Assembly (NCBI RefSeq): GCF_017377795.1
Contig: NZ_JAFRDR010000003.1
Location: 496,001 to 560,000 of the forward strand
Direction of reading: 5' to 3'
DNA from: Williamsia soli
Lineage (GTDB): Bacteria > Actinomycetota > Actinomycetes > Mycobacteriales > Mycobacteriaceae
Length of the DNA stretch: 64,000 bases
Part shown: positions 36,035 to 44,820 of the stretch, one piece after another
Numbering within the stretch: position 1 is the stretch's first letter
Layout of the letters: every line of letters starts with the position of its first letter
The notes under the pieces: model-generated
Told to the model about the DNA's origin: nothing
What the model saw: only the letters and a program-made list of their open reading frames with translations
Database searches by the model: none
Program-made: the position numbers and the translations under genes

Positions 36035-36064
36035 GCTGCCGTGAGCAGTTCTGCCCTCAGCAGC
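36035..36064 (-). promoter_or_regulatory. Two abutting PopR-type boxes before the clpP pair
   Basis: GCTGCCGTGAGCAGT (36035-36049) and TCTGCCCTCAGCAGC (36050-36064) directly adjoin. Each follows the pattern TCTGCC-N3-GGCAGA reported for Streptomyces PopR; one or two outer bases per half differ. A PopR/ClgR-like regulator is encoded at the other end of this clpP pair. Confidence 0.65.
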
Positions 36065-36079
36065 GGCCAGAATTCGGGT

Positions 36080-36940
36080 CTACAACTCGCCGAGGATCCG
36101 CGTCCGAACCGCCTGGTACTCGGCGTCGCTGATGTTCCCGGCGCCACGCATCGCCTCGAGTTCGGCCAGCCGCTGACTCGGGCTCCGCGGTGGCGCAGGA
36201 GGCGCCGCGTAGTCGGCCTTCCGCAGATCCGGGCCGCCCGCGGGTTGTCCTCCGACGCGGCGCACGATGTCCATGACCTGCTGGCGCGCCACCGGGTTGG
36301 AGCGAAGATCGACCGTTCCGCCGAAGGGGATGTTGTTGTTCTTGAACACGTTCATGATCTCGAGGAGGGCATCCGATTGCCCGGACAGGTCGAACTCGCG
36401 GCCGGTGTCGGTGTCGGTGAACCGCGCCGGGGCCGACCCGGCGAGCAAAGGCGTCCGCTGCCAGTCGATCTCGAATTGGCCCGAGTACGGGTCGACGAGG
36501 ACCGCCAGCCGTCGCGCGTTGAGTGCTGACAGATGCATCAGCGGGACGACAAGCCGCTTGTCGGCGTCGAACGGCGCGATCCCATCGCCGTGGATCCGCA
36601 GCTTGAGCTTCATCATCGGCTGGTTGTTGACCTGCACATTGGTCTGCTCCACCGACAGCACGTCGGCGACCCCTAGCCGCCCGGTCTGCTCGAGTTCGAA
36701 CCGCCGGCGCTTTCCCCGGTAGGTGAACTGCGAAATGAAGAAGGCGATGACGACATCCAGGATGGTGATCCCGAGCCCGGCGTAGAACATCCAGCCCACC
36801 ATGGGATCGCCGATGACGAAGTACGCGACGAGGAAGATCGGGCCGACGATCCCGCACAGGAGCGAGAACGCCAGAATCGGCACGAACGTCCGCACGAAAC
36901 TCGGCTCTGTGTCTCTGCTGCCGTGCCCGAAAAGGCCCAT
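36080..36940 (-). CDS. Membrane protein with C-terminal SHOCT domain
   Basis: 286 residues. Two transmembrane helices lie near residues 16-37 (FVPILAFSLLCGIVGPIFLVAYF) and 44-66. Residues 80-235 form a soluble domain with no recognised family. The C terminus, SQRLAELEAMRGAGNISDAEYQAVRTRILGEL, is a SHOCT domain, a short helical oligomerisation motif. I set the start at ATG 36940 (MGLFGHGSRD) because upstream open sequence overlaps the next gene's promoter region. Function unknown. Confidence 0.75.
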   Translation of the reverse strand: MGLFGHGSRDTEPSFVRTFVPILAFSLLCGIVGPIFLVAYFVIGDPMVGWMFYAGLGITILDVVIAFFISQFTYRGKRRRFELEQTGRLGVADVLSVEQTNVQVNNQPMMKLKLRIHGDGIAPFDADKRLVVPLMHLSALNARRLAVLVDPYSGQFEIDWQRTPLLAGSAPARFTDTDTGREFDLSGQSDALLEIMNVFKNNNIPFGGTVDLRSNPVARQQVMDIVRRVGGQPAGGPDLRKADYAAPPAPPRSPSQRLAELEAMRGAGNISDAEYQAVRTRILGEL

Positions 36941-37114
36941 CGCCCACCCCTGTTCTCGAAGTCTGCAGATCAGTATCGCGCACTGCAGTTTGCCGGTCGA
37001 GCGTGTTGATGCCAAGTCATTCGACCGGCAGGATTTCTTCGCAATGACACGCCTCACGCGATGACCCGGCGCATACTTTCTCGCATCGCAAGTGCACGTG
37101 TGGAGGTAGCCGCG

Positions 37115-38053
37115 ATGGTCGAGATCAACCCACCCGAGATCAACCGGCGGCGAATGCTGTCGATCACCGCCACCACCGTGGCCGGACTCGCAGTCGGAGC
37201 GCTCGCGTCGTCGGGGCCGGCACAAGCGGCACCCGGCCTGTGCGACCTACCGGGGACGGGGTCGGCCGGGCCGGAGCTGTGCGGGCCACTTGGTTCCTCG
37301 GTGTGCGGTCACGTGGGCGACTCCGGCAAGCATTACGCACTCTGGGAGGGCGTGCAGGATGCGACGCCGATCTATCCGGCGCCCAACGAGCGGGTGGTCG
37401 TGTTCGGCGGGATCAAGATGGATCCGTGGCAGCGAAAGCCGAATCCGACACCGCCGCCACCTGCGCCCCCGCCTCCGCAGCCCCCGGGAGATGCAGATCA
37501 GGGTTATGCGATTCGCGGCGGCCAGAAGGGGCAGACACGAGACTTCGACAACCTGTTCATCCCGCTGCAACGCATCTCGGGCATCGAGTGCGACCGCATT
37601 TGGAAGAAGACGACCATCAACTACTGGAAGTGGGCGTATGCCGAGGCGGTGAAGAAGGCGGGTCACGTCACCGCCCTGGGCATCAACTCAGTCGCTGCGC
37701 GGCACGAGAATCAGCTCCACATCCATCTGAGCCAGCTCCAGACATCGGCCGCGAACCATCTCGCGGCCGCGCAGCAGGCCGGCCACATCGCGACGACTCC
37801 GCAGGGCTGGGCCTCTGTCACCAAGGTCGACCTCCTCGGCAACGGCAAGGAGTACCGCGTGCTGCACGTACCGGATCTGGAGACGAACATCTTCGCACTG
37901 CTGCGTGATCACATCGCTCTGTCCAACCAGGCGATGGCGACACAGATGTTGGTCGTGACGCCGTCCCCGCAGGGCGGCTTCTACGTCATCAACAGTCAGC
38001 ACGACATGCCACACGGCACCGGAGAATGCGACGCACTCCTGTACTACTCGTGA
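37115..38053 (+). CDS. Secreted CDP-diacylglycerol diphosphatase-family (Cdh) protein
   Basis: 312 residues. The N terminus has a twin-arginine-type signal peptide (NRRRMLSITATTVAGLAVGA, cleavage near AQAAP). A low-complexity proline linker lies near residues 130-145. The rest matches the HIT-like Cdh fold: RISGIECDRIWKKTTINYWKWAY and the catalytic HENQLHIHLSQL with the HxH pair. These enzymes hydrolyse the pyrophosphate of CDP-diacylglycerol. Start ATG 37115 has GGAGGT 7 bases upstream; longer frames lack such a site. The Pro-rich insert is atypical. Confidence 0.78.
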   Translation: MVEINPPEINRRRMLSITATTVAGLAVGALASSGPAQAAPGLCDLPGTGSAGPELCGPLGSSVCGHVGDSGKHYALWEGVQDATPIYPAPNERVVVFGGIKMDPWQRKPNPTPPPPAPPPPQPPGDADQGYAIRGGQKGQTRDFDNLFIPLQRISGIECDRIWKKTTINYWKWAYAEAVKKAGHVTALGINSVAARHENQLHIHLSQLQTSAANHLAAAQQAGHIATTPQGWASVTKVDLLGNGKEYRVLHVPDLETNIFALLRDHIALSNQAMATQMLVVTPSPQGGFYVINSQHDMPHGTGECDALLYYS

Positions 38054-38067
38054 GGGCAGACCGGCGC

Positions 38068-38142
38068 CCCTGAGATCGTCCCCCTGAGGGGTCACCGAGG
38101 GCTATATGCCATCGGCACCCCTGGATGGGGACGATCTCAGGG
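38068..38142. repeat. 75-base nested palindrome between convergent genes
   Basis: Outer arms of 16 perfect bases (CCCTGAGATCGTCCCC at 38068 and its complement ending 38142) enclose further paired blocks AGGGGT/ACCCCT, CCGA/TCGG and GGC/GCC around a TATAT loop. Almost the whole element can fold as one hairpin on either strand. It lies between the Cdh gene and the tuf terminator and has no U tract, so it may be a mobile palindrome, a structured RNA or a bidirectional terminator. Confidence 0.85.
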
Positions 38143-38160
38143 TGACCGCTACTGGACACA

Positions 38161-38197
38161 GCAAAAACGGCGCCCACCCGTGAGGGTGAGCGCCGTT
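38161..38197 (-). terminator. Intrinsic terminator of the str operon after tuf
   Basis: AACGGCGCTCACCC pairs with GGGTGGGCGCCGTT on the minus strand (one U-G pair, loop TCAC), followed by TTTTTGC. It starts 17 bases after the tuf stop. Confidence 0.92.
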
Positions 38198-38214
38198 CTG
38201 GTTCTAGCTGAGTG

Positions 38215-39405
38215 CTACTTGTTGATCTTCGTGACGCGACCGGCACCGACGGTGCGGCCACCTTCACGGATCGCGAAGCGCAGGCCCTCGTCCATGGCGA
38301 CCGGCTGGATCAGCTTGACGGACATCTCGGTGTTGTCACCGGGCATGACCATCTCGGTGCCCTCGGGAAGGGTCACAACGCCCGTCACGTCAGTTGTACG
38401 GAAGTAGAACTGGGGACGGTAGTTGTTGAAGAACGGGGTGTGCCGTCCGCCTTCGTCCTTGGACAGGATGTAGGCCTGTCCTTCGAACTCGGTGTGCGGG
38501 GTGGTGGTGCCCGGCTTGATGACAACCTGTCCACGCTCGACATCTTCGCGCTTCAGACCACGCAGCAGCAGACCGGCGTTGTCGCCCGCCTGTGCCGAGT
38601 CGAGGAGCTTGTGGAACATCTCGATACCGGTGACGGTGGTCTTGGTGCTCTTCTCGCGGATGCCGACGATGTCGACTTCCTCGTTCACCTTGACCTCGCC
38701 ACGCTCCACACGACCGGTGACGACGGTGCCACGACCGGTGATCGTGAACACGTCCTCCACGGGCATGAGGAACGGCTTCTCGGTCTCGCGGACCGGCTCC
38801 GGGATGCTCTCGTCGACTGCGTCCATGAGCTCTTCGACGGTCTTGACCCACTCGGGATCGCCTTCGAGCGCCTTCAGAGCCGAGACCTTGATGACCGGGG
38901 CGTCCTCGTCGAATTCCTGAGCTGCGAGAAGTTCACGCACCTCCATCTCGACGAGTTCGATGATCTCGTCGTCGTCGACCATGTCGGCCTTGTTCAGCGC
39001 GACCAGGATGTACGGCACGCCGACCTGGCGGGCGAGCAGCACGTGCTCACGCGTCTGGGGCATCGGGCCGTCGGTGGCGGCAACCACGAGGATCGCGCCG
39101 TCCATCTGGGCTGCACCGGTGATCATGTTCTTGATGTAGTCCGCGTGACCAGGAGCATCGACGTGGGCGTAGTGACGCTTCTCCGTCTGGTACTCAACAT
39201 GCGAGATGTTGATCGTGATACCACGAGCCTTCTCTTCCGGAGCCTTGTCGATCTGATCGAACGCAAAGCTCGCGTTGAGATCCGGGAACTTGTCGTGCAA
39301 CACCTTGGTGATGGCCGCCGTCAGCGTGGTCTTGCCGTGGTCGACGTGACCGATGGTGCCGATGTTCACGTGCGGCTTGGTCCGCTCGAACTTCGCCTTC
39401 GCCAC
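38215..39405 (-). CDS. tuf: Elongation factor Tu
   Basis: EF-Tu of 396 residues, which carries aminoacyl-tRNA to the ribosome. G1 is GHVDHGKTT at residue 18, G2 [13 protein letters not shown]3 DAPGHADY, G4 NKADMVDD, and domains 2 and 3 are complete with the C-terminal [14 protein letters not shown]. Start is GTG with AGGAGG upstream. Last gene of the str operon, followed by a U-tract terminator; S10 operon genes do not follow it here. Confidence 0.98.
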   Translation of the reverse strand: MAKAKFERTKPHVNIGTIGHVDHGKTTLTAAITKVLHDKFPDLNASFAFDQIDKAPEEKARGITINISHVEYQTEKRHYAHVDAPGHADYIKNMITGAAQMDGAILVVAATDGPMPQTREHVLLARQVGVPYILVALNKADMVDDDEIIELVEMEVRELLAAQEFDEDAPVIKVSALKALEGDPEWVKTVEELMDAVDESIPEPVRETEKPFLMPVEDVFTITGRGTVVTGRVERGEVKVNEEVDIVGIREKSTKTTVTGIEMFHKLLDSAQAGDNAGLLLRGLKREDVERGQVVIKPGTTTPHTEFEGQAYILSKDEGGRHTPFFNNYRPQFYFRTTDVTGVVTLPEGTEMVMPGDNTEMSVKLIQPVAMDEGLRFAIREGGRTVGAGRVTKINK

Positions 39406-39560
39406 TTGATTGTCCTCCTGGACTTGTTGTAGTGACCGGGGTTGTCCTGGTCACTGGGTGTAATCCCACTGCATTGAATATTCAGTTCGTGCGCAGCAGG
39501 TGTTTCTTTATCTGCTTTGCGCCGGTGGCGGCGCTATCGCCAAGGCGAGGGGAAGAGTAT

Positions 39561-41666
39561 TCACTCACCCGTTGCTTTGGCAATGATCTCCTTCGACACG
39601 TTCGCCGGAACTTCAGCGTACGAGTCGAACACCATGGAGTAGTTCGCCCGGCCCTGGGTCCGTGACCGCAGGTCACCGATGTAGCCGAACATCTCCGACA
39701 GAGGAACAAGTGCCTTGACGACACGTGCGCCGCTGCGCTCTTCCATGGCCTGGATTTGACCACGGCGTGAGTTCAGGTCACCGATCACGTCACCCATGTA
39801 ATCCTCTGGCGTGGTGACCTCGACGGCCATCAACGGTTCCAGGATCACTGGGCCCGCCATCCGGGCCGCCTCTTTCATGGCGGCCGATCCGGCGATCTTG
39901 AACGCCATCTCAGAGGAGTCGACGTCATGGTAGGCGCCGTCCAGCAGAGTGAACTTCAAGTTGACGAGCGGGTACCCGGCGAGCACGCCGTACTGCATTG
40001 CGTCCTGCGCGCCGGCATCCACGGATGGGATGTACTCGCGAGGAACGCGGCCACCGGTCACGGCGTTCACGAACTCGTAGGTGGCGCCGTCTTCGGCGTC
40101 GACCAGCGGTTCGAGCTTGACGATGACCTTGGCGAACTGCCCGCTTCCGCCCGTTTGCTTCTTGTGGACGTAGTCGTGCTTCTCAACCGTCTTGCGGATG
40201 GTCTCTCGGTAGGCAACCTGCGGCTTACCGACATTGGCCTCGACCTTGAACTCCCGCTTCATGCGGTCGACCAGGATGTCGAGGTGCAGCTCGCCCATAC
40301 CGCCGATGACGGTCTGGCCGGTCTCGTCGTCCAGCTGGACGGAGAACGTCGGATCCTCTTCGGCCAGTTTCTGGATGGCGACACCCAGCTTTTCCTGGTC
40401 CGACTTGGTCTTCGGCTCGATCGAGACGTTGATGACCGGGTCCGGGAAGCTCATCGATTCCAGGACGATCGGTGCGTTCGAATCGCACAGGGTGTCACCG
40501 GTGGTCGTGTCCTTGAGGCCGATCATCGCGTAGATGTGGCCCGCCGTGGCGTCCTCGACCGGCATTTCCTTGTTGGCGTGCATCTGGAACAGCTTGCCGA
40601 TGCGCTCTTTCTTGCCCTTGGTGGCATTGAGCACGCCGGTGCCTGCCGTGATGTGTCCGGAGTAGACACGCACGAACGTCAGCTTCCCGAAGAACGGGTG
40701 TGCGGCGATCTTGAACGCCAGCGCCGCGAACGGCTCGTCGGACGACGGCTTACGCGACAGGATCTCTTCTTCGTTGCCGACCGCGTGACCTTCCACCGAA
40801 GGAACGTCGAGCGGCGAGGGCAGGTAGTCGATGACCGCGTCGAGCATGGGCTGGACGCCCTTGTTCTTGAACGCCGAACCACACAGCACCGGGTACAGCT
40901 GACGGGTAACCGTCAGTTTCCGGATGGCGGCCTTGACCTCGGGAATGGTGACCTCTTCGCCACCGAAGTACTTCTCGAGAAGTGCTTCGTCGGTCTCGAC
41001 GACCGTCTCCATCAGCTTCTCGCGGTACTCCTTGGCCTTCTCCAGCAGATCGGCCGGGATCTCCTCGATGGTCGGCTCGGCACCGGTCGGCACGACGCCG
41101 CGCCAGGTGATGGCCTTCATCTCGATGAGATCGACGACACCGTCGAAGTCGTCCTCGGCACCGATGGGCAGCTGGAGAACCAGCGGCTTGGCACCGAGAC
41201 GCTCTTCGATGGTGCGCACCGTGAAGTAGAAGTCGGCGCCCAGTTTGTCCATCTTGTTGACGAAACAGATACGGGGAACTTCGTACTTCTCGGCCTGCCG
41301 CCAGACCTGCTCGGACTGCGGCTCCACGCCCTCTTTACCGTCGAACACCGCGACAGCACCGTCGAGCACACGCAGGCTTCGCTCCACCTCGACGGTGAAG
41401 TCGACGTGCCCGGGGGTGTCGATGATGTTGATCTGGTTCTTGTTCCAGAAACAGGTCACCGCAGCGGAGGTGATGGTGATACCCCGCTCCTTCTCCTGCT
41501 CCATCCAGTCGGTGGTCGACGCGCCGTCGTGCGTCTCACCGATCTTGTAGTTGACGCCGGTGTAGAAGAGGATTCGCTCGGTGGTGGTGGTCTTGCCGGC
41601 ATCGATGTGGGCCATGATGCCGATGTTGCGAACCTTGTTCAGGTCGCTGAGCACTTCCTGTGCCAC
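39561..41666 (-). CDS. fusA: Elongation factor G
   Basis: Translocase GTPase of 701 residues. G1 is [15 protein letters not shown] near residue 19, then [28 protein letters not shown], and domains II-V complete to [14 protein letters not shown]. Start is GTG (VAQEVLSDL). It lies 86 bases after rpsG and 155 bases before tuf on the same strand. The gap to tuf shows no strong hairpin, so read-through is expected. Confidence 0.98.
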   Translation of the reverse strand: MAQEVLSDLNKVRNIGIMAHIDAGKTTTTERILFYTGVNYKIGETHDGASTTDWMEQEKERGITITSAAVTCFWNKNQINIIDTPGHVDFTVEVERSLRVLDGAVAVFDGKEGVEPQSEQVWRQAEKYEVPRICFVNKMDKLGADFYFTVRTIEERLGAKPLVLQLPIGAEDDFDGVVDLIEMKAITWRGVVPTGAEPTIEEIPADLLEKAKEYREKLMETVVETDEALLEKYFGGEEVTIPEVKAAIRKLTVTRQLYPVLCGSAFKNKGVQPMLDAVIDYLPSPLDVPSVEGHAVGNEEEILSRKPSSDEPFAALAFKIAAHPFFGKLTFVRVYSGHITAGTGVLNATKGKKERIGKLFQMHANKEMPVEDATAGHIYAMIGLKDTTTGDTLCDSNAPIVLESMSFPDPVINVSIEPKTKSDQEKLGVAIQKLAEEDPTFSVQLDDETGQTVIGGMGELHLDILVDRMKREFKVEANVGKPQVAYRETIRKTVEKHDYVHKKQTGGSGQFAKVIVKLEPLVDAEDGATYEFVNAVTGGRVPREYIPSVDAGAQDAMQYGVLAGYPLVNLKFTLLDGAYHDVDSSEMAFKIAGSAAMKEAARMAGPVILEPLMAVEVTTPEDYMGDVIGDLNSRRGQIQAMEERSGARVVKALVPLSEMFGYIGDLRSRTQGRANYSMVFDSYAEVPANVSKEIIAKATGE

Positions 41667-41752
41667 TTGATTCCCTTCGGGAAGTTTTCTGACTGAAGAC
41701 TGTCTTGATTGCGAGCGCGACTACTGCGCCCACCGAAGCAAGCTTCGGAAGG

Positions 41753-42223
41753 TCACCAGCGGTAGTGCGCGAATGCCCGGTTGGCCTCGGCCATCTTGTG
41801 GGTGTCCTCGCGACGCTTGACTGCTGCGCCCAAACCATTGCTGGCGTCGAGGAGCTCATTGGCGAGACGCTCGACCATGGTCTTCTCACGACGCTGCCGG
41901 GAGAAGGTGACCAGCCAGCGCAGTGCCAACGTGTTGGCGCGGCCCGGCTTGACCTCGATGGGCACCTGGTAGGTGGCACCACCGACGCGGCGGCTCTTGA
42001 CCTCGAGCGCGGGGCGGACGTTGTCCAGCGCACGCTTGAGGGTGACGACCGGATCGGTGCCGGTCTTCTCGCGAGCCTGCTCGAGAGCCTTGTAGACGAT
42101 GCGCTCGGCGGTCGACTTCTTGCCGTCCAGCAGGATCTTGTTCACCAGCTGGGTGACCAGCGGGCTGCCGTAGACGGGATCGTTGATCAGCGGGCGCTTC
42201 GGCGCGGGTCCTTTACGTGGCAT
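41753..42223 (-). CDS. rpsG: 30S ribosomal protein S7
   Basis: 156 residues from [20 protein letters not shown] to RAFAHYRW, the standard length of S7, the primary binder of the 3' domain of 16S rRNA. Its ATG shares one base with the rpsL stop (TGATG), so the two are translationally coupled. Confidence 0.98.
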   Translation of the reverse strand: MPRKGPAPKRPLINDPVYGSPLVTQLVNKILLDGKKSTAERIVYKALEQAREKTGTDPVVTLKRALDNVRPALEVKSRRVGGATYQVPIEVKPGRANTLALRWLVTFSRQRREKTMVERLANELLDASNGLGAAVKRREDTHKMAEANRAFAHYRW

Positions 42224-42597
42224 CAGCCCTTCTCCTTCTTCGCGCCGTACTTGCTGCGGCCTTGCTTGCGGGCCTTGACACCCTGGGTGTCGAGCGAGCC
42301 GCGGATGACCTTGTAACGCACACCCGGGAGGTCCTTCACACGACCACCGCGAACGAGCACCATCGAGTGCTCCTGCAGGTTGTGGCCTTCACCGGGGATG
42401 TATGCGGTCACCTCGACCGAGCTGGTGAGACGAACACGTGCCACCTTCCGGAGCGCGGAGTTCGGCTTCTTCGGAGTGGTGGTGTAGACGCGGGTGCAGA
42501 CGCCGCGTCGCTGCGGGCTGCCCTTCAGCGCTGCCGTCTTCTGCTTGGCAGGCTTGTCGTGACGGCCCTTGCGGACCAGCTGGTTGATAGTTGGCAC
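42223..42597 (-). CDS. rpsL: 30S ribosomal protein S12
   Basis: 124 residues, [12 protein letters not shown] to YGAKKEKG, with the decoding-site loops [19 protein letters not shown] and the Lys that is mutated in streptomycin resistance (KPNSA) in the sensitive form. Starts at GTG 42597 with GGAAGAA upstream; the frame is open 20 codons further, but those residues are not S12. First gene of the str operon, about 230 bases from its promoter. Confidence 0.97.
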   Translation of the reverse strand: MPTINQLVRKGRHDKPAKQKTAALKGSPQRRGVCTRVYTTTPKKPNSALRKVARVRLTSSVEVTAYIPGEGHNLQEHSMVLVRGGRVKDLPGVRYKVIRGSLDTQGVKARKQGRSKYGAKKEKG

Positions 42598-43011
42598 TGA
42601 GAGTTCTTCCTTTGTTTGGCGTTCTTCGTACTCTGCTGCGGTTTCTGCTCCGGGCAAGTTCCCGATCAGATCGGAACCTCCGCAGTACGCCCCACCAAGA
42701 CAAAGCCCTGGTCAGGTGTGGCCTTCCCTACCCCACAGTCGGGCGTGTCGAACTTGCCCGGCGCGGTAGTTGAAGGCACGCAGATGGGACCCGGCCGTAT
42801 CTTGACGAAAGCGGAGGCCGAGCACCAGCGGTCAACTGTACCGACCAGCGATGCCCAGGTCAAAATCGCTCGATACCACAGCGGGCGGCGGGAATCCTGC
42901 AGTTCAGCGACGATGTCGCGAGGCTTTTGCCGAAGATGAGCGGCCAAGTGCTGGCAGAGGTCCTATACGGCGTTTACAACCACCGCGAGCGCAGTTCCAT
43001 TCCGTCGTGGT
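42598..43011. other. Long gap: str operon leader and SulP gene end
   Basis: This 414-base gap holds the str promoter at 42835-42863 and a leader of about 230 bases before rpsL. I see no gene, no obvious S12-type regulatory fold and no repeat. The last 150 bases (42864-43011) toward the SulP stop show nothing recognisable. Confidence 0.7.
42835..42863 (-). promoter_or_regulatory. Promoter of the str operon (rpsL-rpsG-fusA-tuf)
   Basis: On the minus strand TTGACC (42858-42863) and TACAGT (42835-42840) stand 17 bases apart, a good primary-sigma promoter. Its position upstream of rpsL and lack of any other gene nearby support the call. Confidence 0.75.
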
Positions 43012-44754
43012 TCAGTCGTCCGCACGGCACCGGAATGCCTCGACCGCGGCGTCGATGGTCGGGTAGAAATGCGAGGCGTCGAACCGATCCCCGACCCCGA
43101 ACCGGACGAGCCGATCCTTGATCGGGCCCTTCATCTCCGCGAACACCAACGTGATGCCCTGGCTCTCGAGATAGGTGTCGAGGTCGACCACTTCGTCCAC
43201 CGCCGTCGTGTCCAGTCCGGTGAGCGGCTCGGCGGCGACGACAACCCACTGCACGGGCGCCTCCGCGGCCGCGACCACCGAGCGCACGTAATTGTCGAAG
43301 ATGTCACCGTTGGCGAAGAACAGCGGAGCATCGAAACGCACCAACACCAATCCCGGGATACGCCGACCGTCGGGGTGCCGTTCGACGTCGTGGAAGCCCG
43401 GTGCGTCGGAAGTCTCGACGAGTTCGGTGCGGTACGGCTGCCAAGCCCGGGCAACCACCGCGACGAAGGACAACCCGATGGCGACGATCACGCCCTGTAG
43501 AACTCCCACCAGGGCGACACCGAGGAATGCTGCGGCCGCGAGACCGAACTCGACTTTGCTCATCCGCCACATGCGGACCATCCCGGAGACATCGACCAGG
43601 GCCATCGCCGCCACGATCACCACGGCACCGAGCGTGGCGTCGGGCAGGTACTCGGTGACGCCGGGCAAGGCCAGGATGAACACCAGGACCGCGAGCGCTC
43701 CGACCACACCGGCAAGCTGGGTCTTGGCACCGCTCTGTTCGGCCACCGGGGTCCGCGATCCGCTCGCGGAGATCGGAAATCCGCTGAACATCCCCCCGGC
43801 GATGTTGGCGACGCCGATCGCCTTCATCTCGGTACTGCCGTTCACGTCCTGGCCGTGGCGCGCGGCAAACGTGCGGGACAGAACACCGGTGTCGGCAAAC
43901 GCGATCAACGCGATGCCGGCAGCGGGCCCGATGAGTTCGGCCACGTCGCCCCAGTCGACGCCACCGAAGGAGGGCAACGGCATACCCTCCGGCAGCGCGC
44001 CGACCATCCCGATGTCGTCGACCAGCCCCAGAGCAGCCGACACGATGATCATGGCGACCACCGCCACGAGCACACCGGGGACCTTCGGGATCCAGATGCG
44101 GAACGCGATGATGATGGCCAGTGAGCCGAACCCGACGCCGGCGGCGATGGGGTCGACGTCGCCGCCGGCAATGGCCTTCAGCGTCTCGGCGACCTCGCCG
44201 ATCAGGTTGTCCGCGTCGACCGAGAAACCAAGCAATTTGGGTAGCTGGCCGACGACGACGATCAGGGCGATCGCGTTGAGGTAGCCGAGCCGGATGGGTT
44301 TCGACAGGAGGTCGGTGACGAACCCGAGTCGCAAGAACCCGCCGAGTAGCAGGATGAGGCCGACCAGGACACCGAGAACGCCGGCCAATGCCAGTGCATC
44401 CTCGGGATCGTCGGTCACCGCGAGCGGCAGAACGGCCGCGGCGATCAGCGGCGCGAGCGATGAATCAGGTCCGAGGACAAGGATTTTCGACGGTCCCACG
44501 ATTGCGTAGGCCAGCAACGGGACGATGGTGGCGTAGAGACCCGCGTATGCGGGCAACCCGGCCGCCTCCGCATACCCCATCCCGGCAGGGATGAGCAGGG
44601 CGGTCAACACGAGACCGGCCGTGATGTCCGGGCGGAGCCATTCCCGGCGATACGTCCGCGCGGTGGCGATTCCAGGAAGCCGCGCCAGGCCGGCGGACCA
44701 CACGACGTCTCGGGGTCTCATCGACTTCTCCTCGGAACGGGGCAGATCAGACAT
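43012..44754 (-). CDS. SulP-family anion transporter with STAS domain
   Basis: 580 residues with about 11-14 membrane segments followed by a cytoplasmic STAS domain (residues 440-575; FDAPLFFANGDIFDNYV and LTGLDTTAVDEVVDLDTYLESQGI). The SulP signature region GLPAYAGLYATIVPLLAYAIVGPSK is near residue 67 and ALIAFADTGVLSRTFAARHG near residue 285. The Asp-Thr-Thr STAS loop is the phosphorylation-type site of anti-anti-sigma domains, here with Thr. Substrate may be sulfate, bicarbonate or another anion. Divergent from the Fis-type regulator. Confidence 0.87.
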   Translation of the reverse strand: MSDLPRSEEKSMRPRDVVWSAGLARLPGIATARTYRREWLRPDITAGLVLTALLIPAGMGYAEAAGLPAYAGLYATIVPLLAYAIVGPSKILVLGPDSSLAPLIAAAVLPLAVTDDPEDALALAGVLGVLVGLILLLGGFLRLGFVTDLLSKPIRLGYLNAIALIVVVGQLPKLLGFSVDADNLIGEVAETLKAIAGGDVDPIAAGVGFGSLAIIIAFRIWIPKVPGVLVAVVAMIIVSAALGLVDDIGMVGALPEGMPLPSFGGVDWGDVAELIGPAAGIALIAFADTGVLSRTFAARHGQDVNGSTEMKAIGVANIAGGMFSGFPISASGSRTPVAEQSGAKTQLAGVVGALAVLVFILALPGVTEYLPDATLGAVVIVAAMALVDVSGMVRMWRMSKVEFGLAAAAFLGVALVGVLQGVIVAIGLSFVAVVARAWQPYRTELVETSDAPGFHDVERHPDGRRIPGLVLVRFDAPLFFANGDIFDNYVRSVVAAAEAPVQWVVVAAEPLTGLDTTAVDEVVDLDTYLESQGITLVFAEMKGPIKDRLVRFGVGDRFDASHFYPTIDAAVEAFRCRADD

Positions 44755-44820
44755 GCGTCGTTGTGGAACGTCAACTCTCGACGAGAACGCGCGCCGGCGG
44801 GGGTAACGTCAACTGTGATC

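Noticed and set aside
36057-36983. Overlapping Arg-rich frame across the SHOCT protein gene
   Set aside because: Composition is that of a shifted frame of high-GC DNA, while the other frame gives clear membrane helices and a SHOCT domain.
39927-41696. Long open frame (589 codons) antisense to fusA
   Set aside because: It mirrors the codon structure of a certain EF-G gene, has His/Asp/Val-rich nonsense composition and no domain. The same applies to antisense frames over tuf, mftD, the amidohydrolase and the STAND gene.
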